The notes: generated from the letters alone by a model not told the origin. Positions 54,509 through 63,066 are shown, counted from the stretch's first letter. The stretch: 64,000 nucleotides of DNA from Ruania albidiflava DSM 18029 (GCF_000421225.1 NZ_ATWL01000009.1:1-64000); one strand, 5' to 3'. Translations and numbers: made by a program.

Positions 54509-55513
54509 TCAGCGCAGGGTGTCCAGCTTTGCCCGGAAGTCGTCCTTCACCTGGGGTGGGGCCCAGGAGATGTCGATCGCGTTGCGCTGCAGGGTGATCA
54601 GGTCCTGCTCGGTGAGCTGCGCCTCCTCGGCCAGCACCTGCAGGTTCTCCTGCACGTACCCACCGAAGTAGGCCGGGTCATCGGAGTTGACGGTGATCTT
54701 CACCCCGCGGCGGAGCAGCTCGGTGATCTCGGTCGCCTTCGTGCCGTCGCTGACCCACCGGTTGGAGATCGGGCAGGAGGTGAGCCCGATGCCGCGCTCG
54801 ATCAGTTCGGCGACCAGCGTCTCGTCCTCGAGCACGTTCGTGCCGTGGTCGATGCGCTCCACACCGATCTCGTGCAGCACCTGGCGGATGTGCTCGATCG
54901 AGTTCTCCTGGTCCACGTCGCAGTGCATCGTGAGCCGGTACCCCTCGGCGCGGGCGCGGGCGAACACGGCGGCGAACTTGCTCGGCGGGTTGCCCCGCTC
55001 GTCGGAGTCGAGGCCGACACCGGTGATCCACTCCCGGTAGGGCAGAGACTCCAGCAGCGTGGCCATCGCGAACTCCGCCTGGAAGTCGCGCAGGAAGCAC
55101 ATGATCAGTGCGCTGCGGATGCCGAGGCGGTTCTGCGCGTCCTGCTGGGCACGGCGCAGCCCTCGGATCACCACGTCGAACGGTACGCCGCGGGCGGTGT
55201 GCGCCTGCGGGTCGAAGAAGAGCTCCACATAGGTCAGGTTCTGCGCGGCCACCCGCTCGAAGTAAGTGCGGGCCAGGTCGAAGAAGTCCGGCTCGGTACG
55301 CAGCACCTCCATACCGGCGTAGTAGCTGGCCAGGAACGAGCTGAGGTCGTCGAACTGGTAGGAGGCACGTACCTCCTCGGTGCTCGCGTACTCCAGCTGG
55401 ATGCCGTTGCGTGCGGCGAGCTGGAACCGCAGCTCCGGCTCCAGGGTGCCCTCGATGTGCAGGTGCAGCTCGCACTTGGGCAGTGCGGTGAGGAACTCGG
55501 CGGTCACGGTCAT
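54509..55513 (-). CDS. Adenosine/adenine deaminase (ADA superfamily)
   Basis: The 334-residue protein has the metal-binding start PKCELHLHIEGTLEPELRFQ, the HCDVD stretch, and VNSDDPAYFGGYVQENL near the end. The VNSDDPAYFGGY form is, as I know the family, typical of adenine deaminases of the Aah1 type rather than adenosine deaminases, which carry a TDDP pattern. It may therefore make hypoxanthine from adenine, duplicating the unrelated Ade encoded next to it. The gene starts 24 bases after the ade stop. General annotation as adenosine deaminase is safe. Confidence 0.85.
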   Translation of the reverse strand: MTVTAEFLTALPKCELHLHIEGTLEPELRFQLAARNGIQLEYASTEEVRASYQFDDLSSFLASYYAGMEVLRTEPDFFDLARTYFERVAAQNLTYVELFFDPQAHTARGVPFDVVIRGLRRAQQDAQNRLGIRSALIMCFLRDFQAEFAMATLLESLPYREWITGVGLDSDERGNPPSKFAAVFARARAEGYRLTMHCDVDQENSIEHIRQVLHEIGVERIDHGTNVLEDETLVAELIERGIGLTSCPISNRWVSDGTKATEITELLRRGVKITVNSDDPAYFGGYVQENLQVLAEEAQLTEQDLITLQRNAIDISWAPPQVKDDFRAKLDTLR

Positions 55514-55537
55514 GGTCGTCGTCTCCTTCGTCTCGGG

Positions 55538-57301
55538 TCAGGCCTGGGCCGGCTCGACGATGGGGCTGACCGGCTCCAGCACGCGGCAGTCGATCAGGCC
55601 GAGGTCGGTGATCGCGTAGTCCGGGATGGCAGTGATGGACAGGAACATCAGGTACCAGAAGGCCGAGGGCAGGCGGCTGCCCAGCTCGCGGGCCCGGTCG
55701 TCCAGCGCCCGCTCCCGCTCGGCCATCTCCTCTGGCTGCAGGTCAGCGACGATCCCGCCCACGGGCAGCGGCAGCAGGTCCAGCACCTGCCCGTCGGCCA
55801 CCACGACCTGGCCGCCGCCGGCGCGTCCCAGCTCGTTGATCGCCAGTGCCATGTCCTCCCGGTTGGTGCCCACGCAGACCACGTTGTTGTCGTCCGGGGA
55901 GGCGGAGGTGGCGATCGCACCGCGACGCAGCCCGAAACCGTGCACGAACGCGACCGGCAGGTTGCTGGTCTTGCCGTACCGCTCGGCGACGGTCACATAC
56001 AGCACGTCCTGCTCGGTGTCAGCGCAGACCGCGCCGTCCTGCACCGGGAGGGTCGCGTCCTTGCGGGTGCGTACGAACGCGACGTCCTCGCTCAGCGACA
56101 TCGCGAGCACCTGGACGCTCGGGCCCTCGGCGGGCACGCGCAGGTCGTCGGCGGCCACCGGTGGGCGCTTCATCGACTCCAGCAGCGCTGCCGAGCGAGG
56201 CGGTGCCACCGCCCGCTGCACCGGCTGGCCGTCCTGGGCCACCAGCCGACCACCGGCGATCACCCGCTGGGCGCGGAAGTCCGCCAGGTCGTCCACCAGC
56301 AGCACATCGGCGAACCGGCCCGGCGCCAGGGAGCCGACGTGCTCATCGATCCGGTACATGGTCGCACAGTTGATCGTGGCCATCTGGATCGCGGTCATCG
56401 GCGGCAGCCCGATCTCGATCGCCTGGCGCACCAGGGCGTCCAGGTGGCCGTGGCCGAGGATCTCGCTGGCGGACACGTCGTCGGTGCAGAACGCCACCCG
56501 GCCCGGCTGGGCGCCGAGCTCGGTGATGACCCGGATGTTCTCCGCCAGGAACGGGGCGGCGGTGGACTGCCGGATGATCACGTTGATGCCGTTGCGCAGC
56601 TTCTCCAGCATCTCCTCGGCCGAGTAGGACTCGTGGTCCAGGGCGATGCCCGCAGCGGCCTGACCGGCGATCCGGCGGGCATCGGCCAGCGGTGCGCAGC
56701 CGAACGGGCGGAGCCGGTTCTTGCGGCCCATGTCGATCGCGGTGAGCACCTCGGGGTCGCCGTGCTCGATGAACTCCTGCACGGTCTCCCAGAGGCCGTA
56801 GCACTCCTCCCAGGTCTGGGCGATCTCGTGCTCCTGCGGACCGAACCGGTGCCCCACGTTCGACTCCGGCACGGTGTAGGGCGCTTTGGCCGGGGCGCCC
56901 CAGAACACCCGGAACCCGGAGTCGCGGGCCTCGTCGAGGAACTCGCGCACACCGTCCAGACCGGCGACCACGAGCACCTGGTCCAGGCCGGAGAGCGCAC
57001 TGGTGGTGCCGTACCGGGAGACCAGGGAGCCGAACATGGTCACCGACAGCTTGCTGCACTCGATGTGCAGGTGCCCGTCGATGAGGCCGGGCACCAGGTA
57101 CTGGCCGGAGGCGTCGATGATCTCGGTGTCCGGTCCGCGCCGGTCGGCCACGTCCCCGGTCGCGGCGATGCGGCCACCGGTGATCGCCACGTCCGCGGCG
57201 TAGATCTCCCCGCTGAGGACGTTGACGAGCTGGCCGCCGGTGATCAGCACGTCAGCTGGCGCGCGCCCGAACGCGGTGTCCAGGAGTGCGGTGTCGGTCA
57301 T
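55538..57301 (-). CDS. ade: Adenine deaminase (amidohydrolase Ade family)
   Basis: The 587-residue protein has the amidohydrolase start YLVPGLIDGHLHIECSKLSV, the metal-binding CTDDVSASEILGHGHLDALV region, and the C-terminal Ade-specific GRAGGGQVVVADGQVLDLLP and LPVGGIVADLQPEEMA stretches. It deaminates adenine to hypoxanthine. The start is 1 base after the permease stop, so the two genes are tightly coupled. Confidence 0.92.
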   Translation of the reverse strand: MTDTALLDTAFGRAPADVLITGGQLVNVLSGEIYAADVAITGGRIAATGDVADRRGPDTEIIDASGQYLVPGLIDGHLHIECSKLSVTMFGSLVSRYGTTSALSGLDQVLVVAGLDGVREFLDEARDSGFRVFWGAPAKAPYTVPESNVGHRFGPQEHEIAQTWEECYGLWETVQEFIEHGDPEVLTAIDMGRKNRLRPFGCAPLADARRIAGQAAAGIALDHESYSAEEMLEKLRNGINVIIRQSTAAPFLAENIRVITELGAQPGRVAFCTDDVSASEILGHGHLDALVRQAIEIGLPPMTAIQMATINCATMYRIDEHVGSLAPGRFADVLLVDDLADFRAQRVIAGGRLVAQDGQPVQRAVAPPRSAALLESMKRPPVAADDLRVPAEGPSVQVLAMSLSEDVAFVRTRKDATLPVQDGAVCADTEQDVLYVTVAERYGKTSNLPVAFVHGFGLRRGAIATSASPDDNNVVCVGTNREDMALAINELGRAGGGQVVVADGQVLDLLPLPVGGIVADLQPEEMAERERALDDRARELGSRLPSAFWYLMFLSITAIPDYAITDLGLIDCRVLEPVSPIVEPAQA

Positions 57302-57302
57302 G

Positions 57303-58715
57303 TCAGTGTGCTCCTTCGGTCTGCAGGGCAGAGGGGTCGATGCTCGGCTGCTCGCGCTCGCGGCGGGCGAGCATCCCGTAGGTGAGGGCAGCGACGGCGA
57401 TGCTGGCCGGGATGCTCAGGTCGGCACCGCCGGTGAGGGTGGCCAGCGGGCCCACGTAGGTGGTGGTGTTCACCCACAGCGCGGCCACCACCATGCCGAG
57501 CGCCTGGGCGACCAGGCCGGAGGTGCGGTAGCCGCCGCGGCCCCAGTACCGGCCGCCGGTCTCGCTCGCCAACGACGGCAGGTCGTAGCGGCCGCGGCGC
57601 ATCAGCCAGTCGGTCACGTAGATCGCTACCCAGGGCGCCAGCCAGATCACCAGCAGGCTCAGGAACGCGTTCAGCAGGTCGTAGAAGGACTGGCCGACCA
57701 CGGCGATGTAGGTGATGATCGCGCAGATCGCCGTGTCGATGACCACCATGGTCACTCGGGAGACCCGGATCCCGGCGGTCTGCAGGTTCAGCCCGGAGGA
57801 GTACAGGTTGGTGCTGTTCTGCACCAGCAGGGAGACCATCGCCAGCACCAGGTAGGGCACCACGAACCAGGCAGGCAGCACCGCCGGCAGCCCGGAGATC
57901 GGGTCGGCCACGTCCAGCGTGATCGACGCGGTGGCCGCACCGAGCACCTGCAGCAGCACGTAGGGGACGAAACCGCCGACCGCGGCGTAGGTCCCCACGG
58001 CCCGCTTGGAGGTACGCACCGGTAGGTACCGGGAGAAGTTCGACCCTGCCGGGGCCCAGGACAACCCACCGGAGGCCATGATCAGCGCGATGCCGATGAT
58101 CATCGTGGAGGCCGAGGCGCCCGAGCCGGTCGTGGCGCTGAGGTCCACCTTCGGCAGCACCAGGATCGCCATCACCAGGAACGCCAGCGCGAAGAGTGCG
58201 GAGAAGTACTTCTGCGCCTTCATCATCACCGAGTGGCCGAACAGGGGGAGCAGCAGCTGGACCGCGGCGAGCACCACGATGGTGATGATCTGGACCGGTG
58301 CGGTGGAGGCCACCCCGGCACCGTCGAGCAGCGTGAGTGCGGCGAACACCACCAGGATCAGCCCGCCGGCCTCGAAGCCGACCAGCGTCAGCCAGGCGAA
58401 GACGCCCAGGATCCTGCCGCCGCGCGGACCGTAGGAGGAGCGGGAGATGGTCAGTGTCGTGGTGCCGGTGACCGGTCCCTGCACGCTGGCCAGACCCAGG
58501 AGCGGGTAGGCGAGCAGGTTCCCGAGCACGATGACGACCACGGACTGCACGAAGCTGAGCCCCAGGGCCACCACGAACGCGCCGTAGACCACGGTGAAGA
58601 CCGTCGTCGTGGTGCCCGCCCACAGGAACATCAGGTCTCGAGGCTTGCCGTAGCGGGCGGACTCGGGGACGAGGTCGATGCCGCGCCGCTCGATGTGTCC
58701 TTGGGTATCGGTCAT
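57303..58715 (-). CDS. NCS1-family cytosine/purine permease
   Basis: The 470-residue protein has about 12 membrane segments and NCS1 patterns: GTTTLTISRSSYGPRGGRIL near segment 3 and SWAPAGSNFSRYLP in the middle. It would import adenine or another nucleobase with protons for the deaminases encoded after it. ATG 58713-58715 is chosen; an earlier in-frame start would overlap the operator at 58759-58768. Confidence 0.9.
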   Translation of the reverse strand: MTDTQGHIERRGIDLVPESARYGKPRDLMFLWAGTTTTVFTVVYGAFVVALGLSFVQSVVVIVLGNLLAYPLLGLASVQGPVTGTTTLTISRSSYGPRGGRILGVFAWLTLVGFEAGGLILVVFAALTLLDGAGVASTAPVQIITIVVLAAVQLLLPLFGHSVMMKAQKYFSALFALAFLVMAILVLPKVDLSATTGSGASASTMIIGIALIMASGGLSWAPAGSNFSRYLPVRTSKRAVGTYAAVGGFVPYVLLQVLGAATASITLDVADPISGLPAVLPAWFVVPYLVLAMVSLLVQNSTNLYSSGLNLQTAGIRVSRVTMVVIDTAICAIITYIAVVGQSFYDLLNAFLSLLVIWLAPWVAIYVTDWLMRRGRYDLPSLASETGGRYWGRGGYRTSGLVAQALGMVVAALWVNTTTYVGPLATLTGGADLSIPASIAVAALTYGMLARREREQPSIDPSALQTEGAH

Positions 58716-58758
58716 CCGGGCTCCCTTGCCGTGACTGGTTGCGGCGAGGCTAGGTGAA

Positions 58759-58768
58759 GAAACGTTTC
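58759..58768. promoter_or_regulatory. LacI-family operator before the purine operon
   Basis: GAAACGTTTC is a perfect 10-base palindrome with the central CG typical of LacI-family sites. It lies 43 bases upstream of the permease ATG. The LacI gene at the end of the operon is the obvious regulator. Confidence 0.65.
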
Positions 58769-58814
58769 GGCACAAGCGTAGACGACTGCCGGCCGGGCCG
58801 TGCTCCGCGCCCTC

Positions 58815-58873
58815 GCCGCAGCGTCAATCAGCGTCGATCAAGGTCGGGCACCGATGCCCGATCCTTCGCGACC
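58815..58873. repeat. Dispersed repeat D2 upstream of the uracil/xanthine permease
   Basis: The repeat shares GCCGCAGCGTCAATCA, a GGGCA-ccga-TGCCC palindrome and a CCTTCGCGACC end with D1 at 53400. It carries an extra 10 bases (a second GCGTCRATCA) compared with D1. Confidence 0.7.
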
Positions 58874-58887
58874 TGACGGATGGCCGC

Positions 58888-58893
58888 TACGAT
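58888..58893 (+). promoter_or_regulatory. -10 box of the uracil/xanthine permease gene
   Basis: TACGAT is 17 bases after a weak TTCGCG -35, which lies inside repeat D2. It would place the transcript start about 50 bases before the GTG. Confidence 0.4.
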
Positions 58894-58949
58894 GCCGGGC
58901 GGGTCACCAGGGAGTGGTCGACCTCTGCACACTTCGAGGAAGGTGAGCC

Positions 58950-60248
58950 GTGGCGCTCTGGACGCTGTACCGAGACGGCAGGACGATCGTTCCCGGTGAG
59001 GTGGTGGCGCCGGGGCAGCGGCTCTCCTGGCCGCGGACCATCGGGATCGGGGCCCAGCACGTGGTGGCGATGTTCGGTGCGACGTTCCTGGTGCCGCTGC
59101 TCACCGGTTTCCCACCGGCCACCACGCTGTTCTTCTCCGCGATCGGCACCGCCGGGTTCCTGCTCATCACCCGCGGCCGGGTACCCAGCTACCTGGGCTC
59201 CAGCTTCGCCTTCCTCGCCCCGATCGGGGTGGGCTCGGCGGCCGGGCAGCTGCCGATGCCGGTGGCGCTCGGCGGCATCCTGGTCACCGGTGTGCTGCTG
59301 GCGGTCGTCGGCCTGGTGGTGCACCTGGCCGGGGCGAGATGGATCGACATCGCCATGCCGCCGGCGGTCACCGGTACCATCGTCGCGCTGATCGGCCTGA
59401 ACCTGGCCCCGACCGCCTGGGACAACGTGCAGGCCGCACCGGTGACGGCGCTGATCACCCTCGCTGCGATCGTCCTGATCACCGTGCTGTTCCGCGGCCT
59501 GATCGGCCGGCTGGCGATCCTGCTGGGCGTGCTGGTCGGCTACCTGGTGGCCGTGCTGCGCCACGAGGTGGACTTCACCCGGGTGAACGAGGCCGCCTGG
59601 GTGGGCCTGCCAGAGTTCACCACGCCGACCTTCGACGTGACCGTCCTCGGCCTGTTCCTGCCGGTGGTGATGGTGCTGATCGCCGAGAACGTGGGGCACG
59701 TGAAGTCGGTGGCTGCGATGACCGGTGAGAACCTGGACGACGTCACCGGCCGTGCGCTGATCGCCGACGGACTAGCCACCACGTTGGCGGGCTTCGGCGG
59801 CGGGTCCGGCACCACCACGTATGCGGAGAACATCGGAGTGATGGCCGCGACCCGGGTGTACTCCACCGCCGCCTACGCGGTGGCTGCGGCGTGCGCGTTC
59901 CTGCTCAGCCTGTCCCCGAAGTTCGGTGCGCTGATCGCCACCGTGCCGGCCGGGGTGCTCGGCGGTGCGGCTACCGTGCTGTACGGCATGATCGGCATCC
60001 TCGGTGCCCGGATCTGGGTGCAGAGCAAGGTGGACTTCTCCGACCCGGTCAACCTCACCACGGCAGCGATCGCCCTGGTGGTCGGGATCGCCAACTTCAC
60101 CTGGGTGGCCGGTGACCTGCGTTTCGAGGGCATCGCGCTCGGCACCGCCGCGGCGTTCGGTGTCTACCACGTGATGCGGGCACTGGCCCGGTGGCGCGGC
60201 ACCAGCATCGAGGCCGCCTCCCCGGCGTCCGTCCCCGACCCCCAGTAG
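58950..60248 (+). CDS. Uracil/xanthine permease (NCS2 family, UraA-like)
   Basis: The 432-residue protein has about 14 membrane segments and NCS2 motifs: ATFLVPLLTGFPPATTLFFS, GSSFAFLAPIGVG, VMVLIAENVGHVKSVAAMTG and the GGSGTTTYAENIGVMAATRV stretch, which is close to uracil permease UraA. The GTG at 58950 has GAGGAAGG upstream. It is divergent from the purine operon. Uracil is the best guess for substrate, in line with the upp gene at 7090. Confidence 0.9.
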   Translation: MALWTLYRDGRTIVPGEVVAPGQRLSWPRTIGIGAQHVVAMFGATFLVPLLTGFPPATTLFFSAIGTAGFLLITRGRVPSYLGSSFAFLAPIGVGSAAGQLPMPVALGGILVTGVLLAVVGLVVHLAGARWIDIAMPPAVTGTIVALIGLNLAPTAWDNVQAAPVTALITLAAIVLITVLFRGLIGRLAILLGVLVGYLVAVLRHEVDFTRVNEAAWVGLPEFTTPTFDVTVLGLFLPVVMVLIAENVGHVKSVAAMTGENLDDVTGRALIADGLATTLAGFGGGSGTTTYAENIGVMAATRVYSTAAYAVAAACAFLLSLSPKFGALIATVPAGVLGGAATVLYGMIGILGARIWVQSKVDFSDPVNLTTAAIALVVGIANFTWVAGDLRFEGIALGTAAAFGVYHVMRALARWRGTSIEAASPASVPDPQ

Positions 60249-60260
60249 CCACTCCTCTCC

Positions 60261-60322
60261 TCGCGAACGCTCGGTTTTACCGATTCACCGGCCGCCAGCG
60301 CCGCGAACCAGAGCGTTCGCGA
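60261..60322. repeat. Palindromic element A4, solitary
   Basis: The 62-base element has outer arms TCGCGAACGCTC and GAGCGTTCGCGA that match well, but the inner left arm has diverged (TTTTACCGATT). It has no gene with it. It lies between the permease stop and the G run. Confidence 0.82.
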
Positions 60323-60331
60323 ACAGGGCGT

Positions 60332-60350
60332 GGGGGGGGGGGGGGGGGGG
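60332..60350. repeat. Run of 19 G bases
   Basis: An unbroken run of 19 G follows palindrome A4 and ends 5 bases before the stop codon (60356-60358) of the response regulator gene. It is outside any reading frame. Length may vary in the population or be a sequencing artefact. Confidence 0.9.
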
Positions 60351-60355
60351 AGGGG

Positions 60356-61009
60356 TCAGTCCAGGCCGGCGTCGCGCACCAGCAGTGCCACCTGGGTGCG
60401 GTTGTTCAGGTCGAGCTTGGTCAGGATGCGGGAGATGTGCGCCTTGACCGTGGCCATGCTCATCAGCAGCGACGCCGCGATCTCCGCGTTCGACCGGCCC
60501 TGACCGACCGCCACCGCCACGTCGTGCTCCCGCGGCGACAGCCCCGCCAGCGCCGCCCGCGCATGGTCGGCGGACCCGGAGGAGACGATCGCGGCGTCCA
60601 TCAGCCGGCGCAGCACCGCGGGGGAGAGGATCGGCTCCCCGGCCGCGGCCCGGTGCACCGCCGTCACGATCTGCTCCGGCGGTGCGTCCTTGACCAGGAA
60701 CCCGCTCGCCCCGGCGCGCAGCGCACGCAGCACGTTGTCGTCGGAGTCGAACGTGGTCAGCACCACCACCTCCGGCGGGTTCGGCCGCGCCCGCAGCCGG
60801 GCAGTGGCCCGGATACCGTCCACCCCAGGCATCCGCAGGTCCATCAGCAGCACGTGCGGGTGGTGGGCGTCCACTGCGGCCGGAACCTCGGCGCCGTCCC
60901 CGACCTGGGCGACCACCTCGACCCCGGGCTCTCCACCGAGCAGCATCGCCAGCCCGGCCCGCACCAACGGGTCGTCGTCCACCAGCAGCAGCCGCACAGG
61001 TGTGCTCAC
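60356..61009 (-). CDS. LuxR/NarL-type response regulator
   Basis: The 217-residue protein has a receiver domain (LLVDDDPLVRAGLAMLLGGE, phospho-Asp in LLMDLRMPG, Lys in FLVKDA) and a C-terminal LuxR helix-turn-helix (LSPREHDVAVAVGQGRSNAE, then MSMATVKAHISRILTKLDLN). GTG 61009 overlaps the kinase stop by 4 bases (GTGA). The regulated genes are not known; the divergent DUF6069-type gene beyond the kinase is a candidate. Confidence 0.93.
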   Translation of the reverse strand: MSTPVRLLLVDDDPLVRAGLAMLLGGEPGVEVVAQVGDGAEVPAAVDAHHPHVLLMDLRMPGVDGIRATARLRARPNPPEVVVLTTFDSDDNVLRALRAGASGFLVKDAPPEQIVTAVHRAAAGEPILSPAVLRRLMDAAIVSSGSADHARAALAGLSPREHDVAVAVGQGRSNAEIAASLLMSMATVKAHISRILTKLDLNNRTQVALLVRDAGLD

Positions 61010-62172
61010 GGTGTCCACGGTAGCCGCGCCTCCAGCTGGAAGCCGTCCGGGCCTGCCGCGTGCTCCAGGTGACCACCGACCAGGCGGGCGCGCTCGGCGA
61101 GCCCGACGAGACCGGTACCGCTGCTGGGCAGGTGAGCTCCGCCGTCGGCGGCACAAGGGTTCTTCGCGGTCACGGTGAGCCAGCCGGCCTCGGTACCCCC
61201 GGCCAGGGTGAGGGTCACGGGGGCTCCGGGGGCGTGCTTGCGGGCGTTCGTCAACGCCTCCTGCACGATCCGGTACGCGGCTCGTCCGATGCTCGACGGC
61301 GGAGCCTGCGTGGTCTGGTCCGTCACCGTGATGCTCATCCCGGCCCGGGTGCACTCGGCGACCAGGGTGGGTATGTCGGCGAGCGTGGGCTGCGGGCGGG
61401 TGCCGGTGCCGTGGTCGGCGTCGGCGGGGTCGTCGCGGAGCACGGCGATCACCTGCCGCAGCTCCTCCAGGGCTTCGTGCGCGCCGGTGCGGATCACGTC
61501 CGCCGCCTGGGTGCGCTGTGCCACAGGCGCGTCCGGCCGGTAGGCCATCGCACCGGCGTAGGTGGCCAGCAGGGACAGCCGGTGGGCGAGCACGTCGTGC
61601 ATCTCCCGGGCGATCTGAGTCCGTTCGGCGATGCGGGCCTCGGCGACCCGCTGCTCCTGGTCGGCCTCGGCGCGACGGGCCCGCTCAGCCAGCGAGCCGA
61701 TGAGCCGCTCCCGCGCGCGTGCCTGGGCGCCCCAGCCCAGCAGCGCTGCATACACGGCGAAGGCCACCACCACCCACCAGGAGAAGCTCAGACCCGGGAA
61801 CGGCCGCCACAACCAGCGCAGCAGGTGCGCGCCGACCCCGGCAGCCGCCAGGACTGCAGCGGGAGTGAACCGCTCCCGCCAGGCCACCTGGATGGTGGCG
61901 ATCGTCGACCCGGGGGTACCGGTGGGGGAGACGGCTGCCAGCACCGCCTGCAGTCCGGCGCCGAGCACCCGGTGCCGGCTGACCAGCGGCATCAGGCCCG
62001 CCGAGGCCGCCAGGGTGGCCACATCGACCACCAACCACGAGGTGGAGGTGTGCGGCCACTCGCCGACGAGGGTGAGCACACCGAGCAGCAGCGTGGCACC
62101 GGTGAGGATGAGCGCCCCGGCGCCGGGCTGGTGACGGGGACGACGCGCAGGTGGCAGGCGGGGTTCGGACAT
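61006..62172 (-). CDS. Sensor histidine kinase (NarL-type partner)
   Basis: The 388-residue protein has four to five membrane segments in the first half, a coiled-coil linker (AERARRAEADQEQRVAEARI), the HisKA_3 phosphoacceptor His in AREMHDVLAHRLSLLATYAG, and an ATP-binding domain with VQEALTNARKHAPGAPVTL and a GTGLVGLAERARLVGG lid. ATG 62170-62172 is preferred. It senses an unknown membrane or wall signal and phosphorylates the response regulator encoded next. Confidence 0.92.
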   Translation of the reverse strand: MSEPRLPPARRPRHQPGAGALILTGATLLLGVLTLVGEWPHTSTSWLVVDVATLAASAGLMPLVSRHRVLGAGLQAVLAAVSPTGTPGSTIATIQVAWRERFTPAAVLAAAGVGAHLLRWLWRPFPGLSFSWWVVVAFAVYAALLGWGAQARARERLIGSLAERARRAEADQEQRVAEARIAERTQIAREMHDVLAHRLSLLATYAGAMAYRPDAPVAQRTQAADVIRTGAHEALEELRQVIAVLRDDPADADHGTGTRPQPTLADIPTLVAECTRAGMSITVTDQTTQAPPSSIGRAAYRIVQEALTNARKHAPGAPVTLTLAGGTEAGWLTVTAKNPCAADGGAHLPSSGTGLVGLAERARLVGGHLEHAAGPDGFQLEARLPWTP

Positions 62173-62359
62173 GACGGACCGAGAGTACGGCGGGTGCGCG
62201 CCGGCCACCACCGACCAAAGTCGGTACCGGCCCGGTCGACAGGCGCGCAGCCATCACCGGGCGGCCGATGCCGCCCACCCGCACCGCCGGGCACGGTGAG
62301 TCCTCGTCAGCACCGGACGGGCCGCCGTCGACGGTGCCCGAAGAGAGAGGAGAACATCG

Positions 62360-62776
62360 ATGACTGCAGCGACGAACCCGTCGGTGGGTGCTGCCCGGAG
62401 GGCAGAGCGCGGCAGGCGCCGGCTGGCTGTGCTCGCCCTGGCTGTGCTGGCCGGGTTGGCGACCTGGGCGGTGGCGGTATTGCTGCTCGGTGTGCCGCTG
62501 GCGGCACGCACCGGTCCGACGGTGACCGCGATCGGCCCCGTCTCGGTGACCGTGGTGGCGGCCGTGGTCGGCGGTGCCGGATGGCTCGCTCGCGCCATGC
62601 TGGAGCGGGTCACAGTGCATGCGCGCCGGGTCTGGACGGTGCTGGCCAGCATGGTGCTGGTGCTCTCGCTGCTGGGGCCCCTCACCGGCGTGGGCGGTGC
62701 GGCGATCGGCAGCCTGGCGGCGTTGCACCTGGTGGTGGGCCTGACGATCCTCCTCGGGCTGCGCGGCCGTGGCTAG
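62360..62776 (+). CDS. DUF6069-type membrane protein
   Basis: The 138-residue protein has a basic start and four membrane segments (LAVLALAVLAGLATWAVAVL, VSVTVVAAVVGGAGWLARAM, VWTVLASMVLVLSLLGPLTG, IGSLAALHLVVGLTILLGL). Layout and length fit DUF6069 proteins. GAGAGGAG precedes the ATG. It is divergent from the histidine kinase and may be under its control, as is common for such neighbours. Confidence 0.75.
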   Translation: MTAATNPSVGAARRAERGRRRLAVLALAVLAGLATWAVAVLLLGVPLAARTGPTVTAIGPVSVTVVAAVVGGAGWLARAMLERVTVHARRVWTVLASMVLVLSLLGPLTGVGGAAIGSLAALHLVVGLTILLGLRGRG

Positions 62777-62818
62777 GTCCAGACCCCCGATGAGTCATGG
62801 CTCCTGGCCGCAGACAAG

Positions 62819-62865
62819 TGAGGTGTGTGGCCCGCCCTCGTTCCTCAGGCGGTCCACACACCTCA
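62819..62865. terminator. Bidirectional hairpin between the membrane protein gene and tRNA-Pro
   Basis: TGAGGTGTGTGG (62819-62830) pairs perfectly with CCACACACCTCA (62854-62865), and the inner CCGCC/GGCGG extends it. It touches the 3' end of the tRNA on the minus strand and lies 42 bases after the stop of the plus-strand gene. Confidence 0.8.
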
Positions 62866-62942
<77 letters not shown>

Positions 62943-63016
62943 ATGCAGCCTGGTCAGGATAGCGCCTTCACCGGCCCGGAGTGAAACTGGCGCTGTGGGC
63001 GCGGTCACACGACGAT

Positions 63017-63066
63017 CTGGTGTGGAAGGTCGCTGGTGTTATAGCACCAGCAACCTTCCACACCAG
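63017..63066. repeat. 50-base palindrome after the metallophosphoesterase gene
   Basis: Two 22-base arms (63017-63038 and 63045-63066) match at 21 of 22 positions around the loop TTATAG; the arms begin CTGGTGTGGAAGG. It starts 15 bases after the metallophosphoesterase stop (minus strand) and could end its transcript, or be another dispersed palindrome family. Confidence 0.8.

Noticed and set aside
54353-57385. Plus-strand open frame of about 1000 residues across the purine operon
   Set aside because: It is an antisense shadow of ade and the deaminase gene, both of which show complete family motifs.
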